From assembly GCA_009778255.1 (NCBI GenBank), contig WRKD01000166.1, positions 1-11,949 of the forward strand: DNA of 11,949 nt. Reading direction: 5' to 3'. Below, in pieces: positions 7,037-11,949 of this stretch (positions within the stretch are counted from its first letter, which is position 1; every line of letters begins with the position of its first letter). Source of the DNA: Bacillota bacterium. Lineage in GTDB: Bacteria > Bacillota > Dehalobacteriia > UBA4068. A program made the translations under genes and the position numbers. The notes under the pieces are model-generated. The model saw nothing but the letters and a program-made list of their open reading frames with translations. It had not been told where the DNA came from and did no database searches.

Positions 7037-7408
7037 TTAATGGGAAATACAAAGCTTAATAATCGACTCGGTAAAACCTTTATCCTTAATAACTACTGCC
7101 CCCCGGCGGCTCTTACCCACCGTTAAGCCTAAACTATTCATATCTGGCCACCAAAGCAAAGGCAAAGCCTGTTTAGACGCTAAAGCCAGCAATTCCTGCG
7201 CTGTTTTAGGGGAAATATCGGAAGCCATCACCACTAATTCCGCTCTGCCGCTTTTCAGGGTTTCAAGCGCCGTTCTATCTCCGGCTGCCACCATACCCGC
7301 TTTCATTGCTATTCCTAAATAATTTGCTATACGCTTTATTTCCGCGCCGGGCCGGTATTCTTTTAAGCACTGCCTCGTCGGTAGGTTTCCTCCCATAATT
7401 GTTGCCAC
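7037..7408 (-). CDS. ylxQ: YlxQ, L7Ae-family RNA-binding protein
   Basis: A small L7Ae/L30e-like protein; this family binds kink-turn RNAs and the nusA-infB copy is thought to be ribosome- or RNase-associated, but its exact role is unsettled. The conserved fold begins near residue 23 (IKRIANYLGIAMKAG), followed by AELVVMASDISPKT and GKSRRGAVVIKD. The chosen GTG at 7408 has a strong GGAGGA 6 bases upstream. This makes a 123-residue protein with about 22 residues before the domain, and the gene overlaps rnpM by 46 bp in another frame. A second in-frame start is ATG 7396; no further ATG, GTG or TTG occurs before Met36 inside the fold, so the overlap is real. The gap to infB is short, implying coupled translation. 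Confidence 0.87.
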   Translation of the reverse strand: MATIMGGNLPTRQCLKEYRPGAEIKRIANYLGIAMKAGMVAAGDRTALETLKSGRAELVVMASDISPKTAQELLALASKQALPLLWWPDMNSLGLTVGKSRRGAVVIKDKGFTESIIKLCISH

Positions 7409-7635
7409 AAAGAGTCCTCCGTTTTTATTTTAAGCACTCGTTCTAATATATGCCTTTTTTGCGCTTTTTGTAAACATTTTTCATTAATACAAATATAAGC
7501 GCCACGGCCAAATATTCTGCCGCCTAAATCTGCATACGCTTGCCCTTGCTTGGTGCGCGCCACCCGCAATAACTGTTGTTTATCGGCAAATTCGCGGCAA
7601 CTCACGCACATGCGCTGCCCGGCTTTTTTCGGCAT
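7363..7635 (-). CDS. rnpM: RnpM (YlxR), RNase P modulator
   Basis: A 90-residue YlxR/DUF448 protein. The family was recently linked to modulation of RNase P and to nucleic-acid binding; the fold is small and basic. Family marks are RMCVSC (8-13), the GRGAYIC motif (43-49) and a second cysteine pair partner at Cys54. Cys10, Cys13, Cys49 and Cys54 could form a metal site, as seen in some homologues though not all; that is inference. ATG 7635 lies 5 bp after the nusA stop, and its AAGGG Shine-Dalgarno overlaps the last codons of nusA, indicating translational coupling. Its last 46 bp also encode the beginning of ylxQ. Confidence 0.92.
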   Translation of the reverse strand: MPKKAGQRMCVSCREFADKQQLLRVARTKQGQAYADLGGRIFGRGAYICINEKCLQKAQKRHILERVLKIKTEDSLWQQLWEETYRRGSA

Positions 7636-7640
7636 TAAAA

Positions 7641-8825
7641 CTACCCTTCCGCGAAGAGATCATTTAAAGTTTCTGTGGCAAGATTCTCATCAACGCCCTC
7701 TTCATTTTTTTCTTTGTTTTCGGTAGATAAATACATATCTTCCAGCATCTCTTCTTCAAACAACTCTTGTTCGTTTAAGGCTTCACTAAGCGCAGCCATT
7801 TGGCTTTCACTTTTTATATCTATTTTCCAAGCAGTAAGCCGCGCAGCTAAACGTGCATTTTGTCCTTCTTTTCCAATAGCCAGCGAAAGCTGATGATCGG
7901 GCACTATTACCTGAGATAGTTTTTCATCTTCCTCAATACTGACTGAAATAACTTTAGCCGGTGAAAGCGCATTGCTGATAAACTCCGTCATATCTTCATC
8001 CCAACGCACTATCTCAATTTTTTCGCCGGAAAGTTCATTAACAATAGATTGTACCCGCATACCTTTAGCGCCCACGCAAGCACCCACCGGATCAACATTT
8101 TCATTATGGCTGGCCACGGCAATTTTAGCGCGCCAGCCTGGTTCGCGCACTACAGATTTTATTTCAACCGTACCGTCATATATTTCCGGCACCTCTTTTT
8201 CCAGCAAACGTTTAAGTAAACCGGGATGCGTACGGGAAACCATGATCTGTGGTCCTTTAGTAGTTCTGCGCACTTCCAAAACATATACTTTTATACGGTC
8301 GCCAACATGATAATTTTCACGGGGAATCTGTTCGCTAGGCGCCAGTAAAGCTTCGGTTTTCCCCAAGTCGATATAGATATTTCTACCCTCTTGTCTTAGT
8401 ACTGTGGCGGTGATTATATCATCTTTACGGGTAGAATACTGGTCATACACCAAGTTGCGCTCGGCTTCACGTAATCGTTGTACTACAACATGCTTTGCTG
8501 TTTGCGCAGCTATACGCCCGAAAGCGCGAGGCGTCACTTCAGATTCAAACATATCTCCCGCCTCAAAATCCGGATCATATTGGCGAGCTTCCTGCAAAGA
8601 CATTTGGATACGATCGTCTTCAACCTCAACAACAACATCTTTACGATAGTAAACATGAATATCGCCATTCTCGCGGTTTATCTCCACCCGAACATTCTGA
8701 GATGAACCGTAATGCTTTTTATATGCCGAGATCAGCGCAGCTTCAATGGCTTCAACCAGCACATCCATGTTTATACCCTTTTCTTTTTCTAAGTCCCGCA
8801 GGGCTTCGATGAATTCCGAATTCAT
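7641..8825 (-). CDS. nusA: Transcription termination/antitermination factor NusA
   Basis: NusA binds RNA polymerase and nascent RNA and tunes pausing, intrinsic termination and antitermination. The 394-residue protein has an N-terminal polymerase-binding domain (about 1-127), an S1 domain (about 133-200), KH1 (about 205-280, GxxG loop GAKG at 252-255) and KH2 (about 285-345, loop GKEG at 318-321). A very acidic tail (about 346-394) follows instead of the two acidic repeats found in E. coli NusA, which is usual for Bacillota. ATG 8825 is preceded by GGAAGG at about 8 bases. It lies 37 bp after rimP. NusA could act on the terminator-like hairpin in the rimP leader, giving autoregulation; that is inference. 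Confidence 0.97.
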   Translation of the reverse strand: MNSEFIEALRDLEKEKGINMDVLVEAIEAALISAYKKHYGSSQNVRVEINRENGDIHVYYRKDVVVEVEDDRIQMSLQEARQYDPDFEAGDMFESEVTPRAFGRIAAQTAKHVVVQRLREAERNLVYDQYSTRKDDIITATVLRQEGRNIYIDLGKTEALLAPSEQIPRENYHVGDRIKVYVLEVRRTTKGPQIMVSRTHPGLLKRLLEKEVPEIYDGTVEIKSVVREPGWRAKIAVASHNENVDPVGACVGAKGMRVQSIVNELSGEKIEIVRWDEDMTEFISNALSPAKVISVSIEEDEKLSQVIVPDHQLSLAIGKEGQNARLAARLTAWKIDIKSESQMAALSEALNEQELFEEEMLEDMYLSTENKEKNEEGVDENLATETLNDLFAEG

Positions 8826-8862
8826 GATAAATCCTTCCTTTAACTTATGATTTCGGCTACAT

Positions 8863-9345
8863 TTACAACTCCACCAATTGTACTTTCGCTACTAATTCTT
8901 GCGGCACACTTATACTGCGCTCTTCTCGCTCAATACATATAGCGTTTTCCGTAAGCCCATACAAAACGCCGTATAATTCTTTTTGTCCCTGCCACGGCGC
9001 GTATAAATATACAGCTATCTCCCGCCCTTTATAACGCAGAAAGTCTTTTTCTCTCTTGAGTTGTCTATTCAAGCCGGGTGACGATACCTCTAAAAAATAA
9101 CTTTGGTCAATAAAATCGGCCTGGTCCAATACTCCACTTAAACATTCGCTCACCTCTTGGCAACAATCGTGATCCACAGCCTGTTCCCGGTCTATAAATA
9201 TCCTCAAATACCGGTAACCGGCTTCTTTTATATATTCAACATCTATCAGCTCACAGCCCAAAGCAAAGACCAATGGTTCGGCAAGCTTCCATACCAGCTC
9301 TTCTATGTGGTTAAATTCTAAGCAAAACGTTTTTATTTTTGTCAT
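8863..9345 (-). CDS. rimP: Ribosome maturation factor RimP
   Basis: RimP assists 30S subunit assembly. From ATG 9345 the protein has 160 residues, normal for the family. The N-terminal alpha/beta domain includes GCELIDVEYIKE (30-41) and YLRIFID (46-52), then DHDCCQEVSECLS (58-70). The signature LEVSSPGLNRQL (85-96) leads into the C-terminal SH3-like domain (about 100-160). The frame stays open upstream to 9450, but that part would be translated across the leader hairpin and promoter and does not resemble RimP. The ribosome site before 9345 is a weak G-run (GGGGG, 4 bases from the ATG). It is the first gene of the housekeeping operon. The upstream gene is an ABC ATPase rather than polC as in Bacillus. 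Confidence 0.95.
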   Translation of the reverse strand: MTKIKTFCLEFNHIEELVWKLAEPLVFALGCELIDVEYIKEAGYRYLRIFIDREQAVDHDCCQEVSECLSGVLDQADFIDQSYFLEVSSPGLNRQLKREKDFLRYKGREIAVYLYAPWQGQKELYGVLYGLTENAICIEREERSISVPQELVAKVQLVEL

Positions 9346-9366
9346 TAAACCCCCGCGTTCGCTATC

Positions 9367-9396
9367 AAAATAAAAAGTGGGCGTAAAACCCACTTT
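9367..9396 (-). terminator. Hairpin plus T-run in the rimP leader (attenuator or read-through block)
   Basis: Read on the minus strand, AAAGTGGG, a 7-base TTTTACG loop and CCCACTTT form a perfect 8-bp stem followed by TTATTTT. Arms lie at 9389-9396 and 9374-9381. This is a proper intrinsic terminator layout on the minus strand only. It sits about 20-40 nt after the predicted transcription start and about 20 nt before the rimP start, so it lies inside the leader. Two roles are possible: stopping transcripts from the ABC operon, which shows no other clear terminator, or attenuating the operon's own transcription, perhaps through NusA. My recollection is that AGTGGG/CCCACT hairpins are common before rimP in Bacillota, but I cannot check that here. 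Confidence 0.65.
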
Positions 9397-9421
9397 CCAA
9401 CAGCAACATAAAACCGCTATT

Positions 9422-9450
9422 ATTTTAGCATATATTAAAAGAAAATGCAA
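9422..9450 (-). promoter_or_regulatory. Sigma-A-type promoter of the rimP operon
   Basis: On the minus strand, TTGCAT (9445-9450) is followed by exactly 17 bases and TAAAAT (9422-9427). TGC directly before the -10 makes it an extended -10 (TGnTAAAAT). The predicted start is near 9415, giving a leader of about 70 nt. The spacing and hexamers make this the best promoter in the window. It lies in the 156-bp gap between the ABC ATPase gene and rimP. Confidence 0.7.
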
Positions 9451-9463
9451 ATTGTTTTTTAGA

Positions 9464-9495
9464 AATTTATCTTAAAAGAAAGCAATTTATCTTAA
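9464..9495. repeat. 12-bp direct repeat upstream of the rimP promoter
   Basis: AATTTATCTTAA occurs at 9464-9475 and again at 9484-9495, exactly 20 bp apart, about two helical turns. The pair lies just upstream of the -35 box of the rimP promoter and just after the stop codon of the ABC ATPase gene. Such phasing would suit an activator pair or an A/T-rich UP-type element, but the low complexity means chance or a small duplication is also possible. Confidence 0.5.
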
Positions 9496-9501
9496 GCTTC
9501 C

Positions 9502-10248
9502 CTATTTTGTATTCTGCTCGCGATTTTCTCTAACCCTAGCTAAAAAATCCTGCGTACGCTCTTCTTGTGGATGAAAGAATACTTCATCCGGGCTGCCTTG
9601 CTCCAGAATTATCCCTTCATCCATAAAGAATACACGATCTGCCACTTCGCGAGCAAAAGCCATCTCATGGCTGACAATAATCATGGTCATACCTTCCGCC
9701 GCTAAATCTGCCATCACATTCAATACTTCGCCCACCATTTCCGGATCCAGAGCGCTGGTTGGCTCATCGAAGAGCATTATTTTTGGGTTCATAGCCAAAG
9801 CGCGAGCTATAGCAACCCGTTGTTTTTGTCCGCCGGAAAGCTGAGCAGGAAATACATGTACTTTATCTGTAAGCCCCACTTTTTCCAAAAGATGCTTACC
9901 GAGTTCTTCAGCCTCTTTTTTATGCATTTTAAGAAGCTTAGTAGGGGCTAAAATAATATTGTTTAGGGTATCGTAATGGGGAAACAAATTAAATTGCTGA
10001 AATACCATACCCATTTTCTGACGCAATTTGTTTATATCATGTTTATCGTCGGTTATTTCTTCGTTTTCAATATAAATATGCCCTTTAGTGGGCATTTCCA
10101 GTAAATTAAGGCAACGTAAAAAAGTGCTTTTACCGGAACCGGAAGCGCCGATGATCACTACTTTTTCTCCGGGCAGGATACGCTCGGTGATACCCTTTAA
10201 TACTTCCAGCTGGTCAAAATACTTATGCAAATCGTCAACGCGTATCAC
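9502..10248 (-). CDS. Polar amino-acid ABC transporter, ATP-binding protein (GlnQ/HisP type)
   Basis: The ATPase that drives amino-acid import with the permease encoded just upstream. Residues count from TTG 10278, the earliest possible start. It shows an A-loop aromatic (Tyr20), Walker A GASGSGKST (44-52), the Q-loop (MVFQQFNLFPH, 91-101), the ABC signature LSGGQ (147-151), Walker B IMLFDE (167-172) and the H-loop His204. It has no extra C-terminal regulatory domain. Start: AAAGGAGG lies 10 bases before GTG 10248, giving 248 residues beginning (M)IRVDDLHKYF as in the family, so GTG 10248 is preferred. It then overlaps the permease gene by 14 bp, so translation is probably coupled. The substrate (glutamine, arginine, cystine or other) cannot be settled from the ATPase. 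Confidence 0.93.
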   Translation of the reverse strand: MIRVDDLHKYFDQLEVLKGITERILPGEKVVIIGASGSGKSTFLRCLNLLEMPTKGHIYIENEEITDDKHDINKLRQKMGMVFQQFNLFPHYDTLNNIILAPTKLLKMHKKEAEELGKHLLEKVGLTDKVHVFPAQLSGGQKQRVAIARALAMNPKIMLFDEPTSALDPEMVGEVLNVMADLAAEGMTMIIVSHEMAFAREVADRVFFMDEGIILEQGSPDEVFFHPQEERTQDFLARVRENREQNTK

Positions 10249-10966
10249 TGGCGCGCAGCCTCCTTTCCAATTTACCAAAGAGCCAGCTTAAAATCATCAC
10301 CAGCAAAAGATAGATAAGCGCAGCAGCTATCAAGGGCATAAATGCTTCGAAAGTGCGCCCAACAATAATATACGCGCCCTTGGTTAAATCGCTAACCGCA
10401 ATATAGCCCACCACCGCTGTTTCTTTTAAGAGTACGATAAATTCATTGCATATGGTTGGCAAAACATTTTTAAAAGCCTGCGGTAAAATAATATAAGCCA
10501 TAGTTTGTATATAGTTCAACCCCAAACTACGCCCTGCTTCCATTTGTCCGCTATCAACACTCATAATACCGGCACGCACAATTTCCGCCACATAGGCGGC
10601 GCTATTAATACCAAAAGCTAAAACAGATACTGCTATACCATTGCGCGAAAAGGGAAAGATGACAAAAAACCAAATCATCAGCTGTACCACTACAGGAATG
10701 CCGCGGATAACGGTAATGCACATTTTAGCGAACCAATTAAAAGCTTTTAAAATGACACTGGCAAAGCCGGGGCGCATTATGCTTATGGTTTTATCATGGG
10801 TGACCCTAACCAAAGCCATTAACGCGCCCAAACAAATACCTATTATAGCAGCACATAAAGTGACCTGAATAGTTACTTTTAAACCGGATAGCATGAATAA
10901 CTTAAAGCGGTCACCCTGAATAAAACAATTATAAAAAGTGTCGTAAAGCGCCGCAAATCCGGACAA
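10235..10966 (-). CDS. Polar amino-acid ABC transporter, permease (HisM/GlnP type)
   Basis: An inner-membrane channel subunit of about 243 residues. Residues count from GTG 10975. Hydrophobic segments are seen at about 35-57, 95-109, 113-133, 176-194 and 211-234, fitting a five-helix HisM-type permease. The EAA loop that docks on the ATPase is MEAGRSLGLNY (145-155) within SVDSGQ...LPQA (139-166). RGIPVVVQL (91-99) is also typical. Possible starts are GTG 10975, ATG 10972 and TTG 10966. The AGAGGTGA ribosome site overlaps the first two and is correctly spaced (about 8 bases) only for TTG 10966, so that start is preferred with moderate certainty. It ends inside the ATPase gene. A single permease gene suggests a homodimeric channel. 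Confidence 0.92.
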   Translation of the reverse strand: MSGFAALYDTFYNCFIQGDRFKLFMLSGLKVTIQVTLCAAIIGICLGALMALVRVTHDKTISIMRPGFASVILKAFNWFAKMCITVIRGIPVVVQLMIWFFVIFPFSRNGIAVSVLAFGINSAAYVAEIVRAGIMSVDSGQMEAGRSLGLNYIQTMAYIILPQAFKNVLPTICNEFIVLLKETAVVGYIAVSDLTKGAYIIVGRTFEAFMPLIAAALIYLLLVMILSWLFGKLERRLRASDTR

Positions 10967-10995
10967 AACCATCACCTCTTTTTACAACTCATTAA

Positions 10996-11069
10996 CGCGG
11001 CTTTCAGCCGCAAGTATTGAGTCGTGAGTCTTGAGTCTTGAGTGGTGGAAGTTTTCGCGTAGCGAAAAC
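10996..11069. repeat. Intergenic repeat cluster: two hairpins and a heptamer array
   Basis: The 143-bp gap between the binding-protein and permease genes contains three elements. GCGGCT-TTC-AGCCGC (10997-11011) is a perfect 6-bp hairpin. A heptamer TTGAGTC array of about four copies lies at 11017-11043 (the second copy is GTGAGTC). GTTTTCGC-GTA-GCGAAAAC (11051-11069) is a perfect 8-bp hairpin. Neither hairpin is followed by a minus-strand T-run, so they are more likely a repeat insertion or mRNA-stabilising folds than a terminator. They lie inside the presumed transporter mRNA and could keep binding-protein expression above permease expression, a common pattern; that is inference. Confidence 0.6.
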
Positions 11070-11118
11070 TGTTTAAACAAATTCATGTTTTTTATTTGCC
11101 TCGTTGGTCAATAAGTTG

Positions 11119-11886
11119 CTATTGGGCAGGAATGTATTTATCGATGATTTTTTGCACGGAACCATCTGCTATCAATTCATTTAATGCTTTATCCACTTTC
11201 TGTAATAAAGCATTATTGTTCTTTGCTATGCAAATAGCATAGTTCTCTACCACGTACTCAGTATCGAGTATTTTTAACCCTGTATTAACTGCCACAAAAG
11301 ACTTAGCCGGCTCATTATCAATAACTACGCAATCTACTTTTCCGGTAGTCAGTGCCAGCACAGCATCTGCGCCTTTATTGTAGCGCTCTATTTTAGCCAA
11401 GCCTTCATCTTCCAAATCCCAAGTGGAATAAAGGTCGCCGGTGGTACTGGTTTGCACACCGATACTGAAGCCGCCTTTATCAAACAAATCGTCCAAACTT
11501 TGTATGGGGCCGTTTTCTTGAACTATAACCACTTGTACTCCGGTGGCATAGCTGGTTGAAAAGCTGACACTATTCAACCTTTCCTCGGTGACCGTCATAC
11601 CGGCCATGCCCATATCAGCTTTGCCGGTTTGTACTGCCGCAATTATCGAATCGAATTCAATATCCATGATTTCCAGAGTTAGCCCAAGTTTTTGCGCAAT
11701 CAAAGCGGCAATTTCCGCGTCTATACCCACGATTTTTCCCACGCCTTCTTCTCCTTCATAAAACTCATAAGGCGGAAAAGCGGCGTTGGTAGCCATGATT
11801 AACTTATTATCATTTTTTGCACCACTACAAGAAGAAAAAGTTATAATACTTAGGCATATTAACAAGATATTCACCAATTTTTTCAT
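11119..11886 (-). CDS. Amino-acid-binding lipoprotein of the ABC importer (SBP family 3)
   Basis: A 255-residue extracytoplasmic substrate-binding protein. Residues 1-19 form a lysine-led hydrophobic signal peptide that ends in FSSC, with Cys20 as the probable lipidation site, so it would be anchored in the cytoplasmic membrane. The mature part has the family-3 two-lobe pattern: ATNAAFPPYEF (32-42), GIDAEIAALIA (54-64), then FDSIIAAVQTGKADMGMAGMTVTEER (from 78) with Arg103 as the expected ligand-carboxylate contact. IGVQTSTTG (142-150) and VVIDNEPA (187-194, Asp190 expected to hold the ligand amino group) follow. ATG 11886 has AGGAGG 5 bases upstream. Family and residues support an L-amino acid; which one is not determined. 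It is first in the three-gene transporter set. Confidence 0.92.
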   Translation of the reverse strand: MKKLVNILLICLSIITFSSCSGAKNDNKLIMATNAAFPPYEFYEGEEGVGKIVGIDAEIAALIAQKLGLTLEIMDIEFDSIIAAVQTGKADMGMAGMTVTEERLNSVSFSTSYATGVQVVIVQENGPIQSLDDLFDKGGFSIGVQTSTTGDLYSTWDLEDEGLAKIERYNKGADAVLALTTGKVDCVVIDNEPAKSFVAVNTGLKILDTEYVVENYAICIAKNNNALLQKVDKALNELIADGSVQKIIDKYIPAQ

Positions 11887-11910
11887 ACTTACCTCCTATT
11901 ATTACACAAA

Positions 11911-11948
11911 AATATACAAAAAAAACAAATACTTGTACCATATTTGTT
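11911..11948 (-). promoter_or_regulatory. AT-rich dyad and possible -10 box upstream of the binding-protein gene
   Basis: AACAAATA (11924-11931) and TATTTGTT (11941-11948) form a perfect 8-bp inverted repeat around 9 bases. On the minus strand the dyad is followed by a T-run and then TATATT (11911-11916), a possible -10 box. The matching -35 position reads GGTACA (11934-11939, 17-base spacing), a weak match lying inside the dyad. Two readings are open: a repressor operator overlapping the promoter, or an AT-rich weak terminator of a gene beyond the window edge (stem then T-run). The window ends here, so neither can be fixed. Confidence 0.4.
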
Positions 11949-11949
11949 A

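Noticed and set aside
7972..8812. Several plus-strand open frames opposite nusA
   Set aside because: They are mirror frames of a strongly conserved gene, overlap one another in different frames, and show no independent features.
9346..9450. 35-residue N-terminal extension of rimP starting at 9450
   Set aside because: It would be read through the predicted promoter -10 box and the leader hairpin, is unlike RimP, and the ATG at 9345 gives a normal 160-residue protein.
11017..11043. Heptamer array as an iteron-type replication origin
   Set aside because: Only about four 7-bp units are present, with no replication gene nearby, inside a transporter operon.
11924..11948. T-box riboswitch remnant before the transporter, suggested by the TGGTAC motif
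   Set aside because: There is no space or conserved T-box core within the window; the motif alone is too short.

Overview
The window is almost entirely one strand of compact, co-directional genes read right to left (minus strand). It carries a transcription/translation housekeeping operon in the order rimP, nusA, rnpM (ylxR), ylxQ, infB, rbfA, nrnA, truB-ribF. This order (bacterial RNase P modulator plus an L7Ae-like protein between nusA and infB, with nrnA between rbfA and truB) is typical of Bacillota. Base composition looks intermediate, somewhat below 50% GC by eye. I cannot place it more finely; a clostridial or Negativicutes-type organism is plausible but unproven. No rRNA, tRNA, CRISPR array, transposase or phage gene was seen.

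Right end (about 9500-11949): a three-gene polar amino-acid ABC importer, transcribed leftward as substrate-binding lipoprotein, permease, ATPase. The lipoprotein gene is preceded at the window edge by a 25-bp AT-rich dyad followed by a T-run. It is separated from the permease gene by about 140 bp holding two perfect hairpins and a heptamer tandem repeat. Permease and ATPase genes overlap.

Middle (about 3390-9500): a good extended -10 promoter precedes rimP, followed by a short leader with a terminator-like hairpin. The genes then run with gaps of 5-52 bp or overlaps. RimP and RbfA mature the 30S subunit, NusA and RnpM act in transcription and RNA metabolism, YlxQ is an L7Ae-type RNA binder and IF-2 starts translation. 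IF-2 is long (1053-1056 aa) because of two repetitive N-terminal stretches, one encoded by 15-bp tandem repeats.

Left part (532-3382): NrnA (DHH/DHHA1 phosphoesterase, nanoRNA/pAp turnover), then the most notable gene. It is a single uninterrupted reading frame that joins a complete TruB (tRNA Psi55 synthase) to a complete RibF (riboflavin kinase/FAD synthetase). These are usually neighbouring separate genes.

Left end (1-531): non-housekeeping DNA with a truncated plus-strand membrane-protein remnant, several palindromic repeats and plus-strand intrinsic terminators. rpsO and pnp, which often follow truB-ribF in Bacillota, are not here.

Several start codons appear to be non-ATG when Shine-Dalgarno spacing is considered (infB TTG, truB GTG, rbfA GTG, ylxQ GTG, ABC ATPase GTG, permease TTG). 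No wholly new biological system was recognised. The TruB-RibF fusion, the IF-2 repeats and the regulatory hairpins are the items worth a second look.
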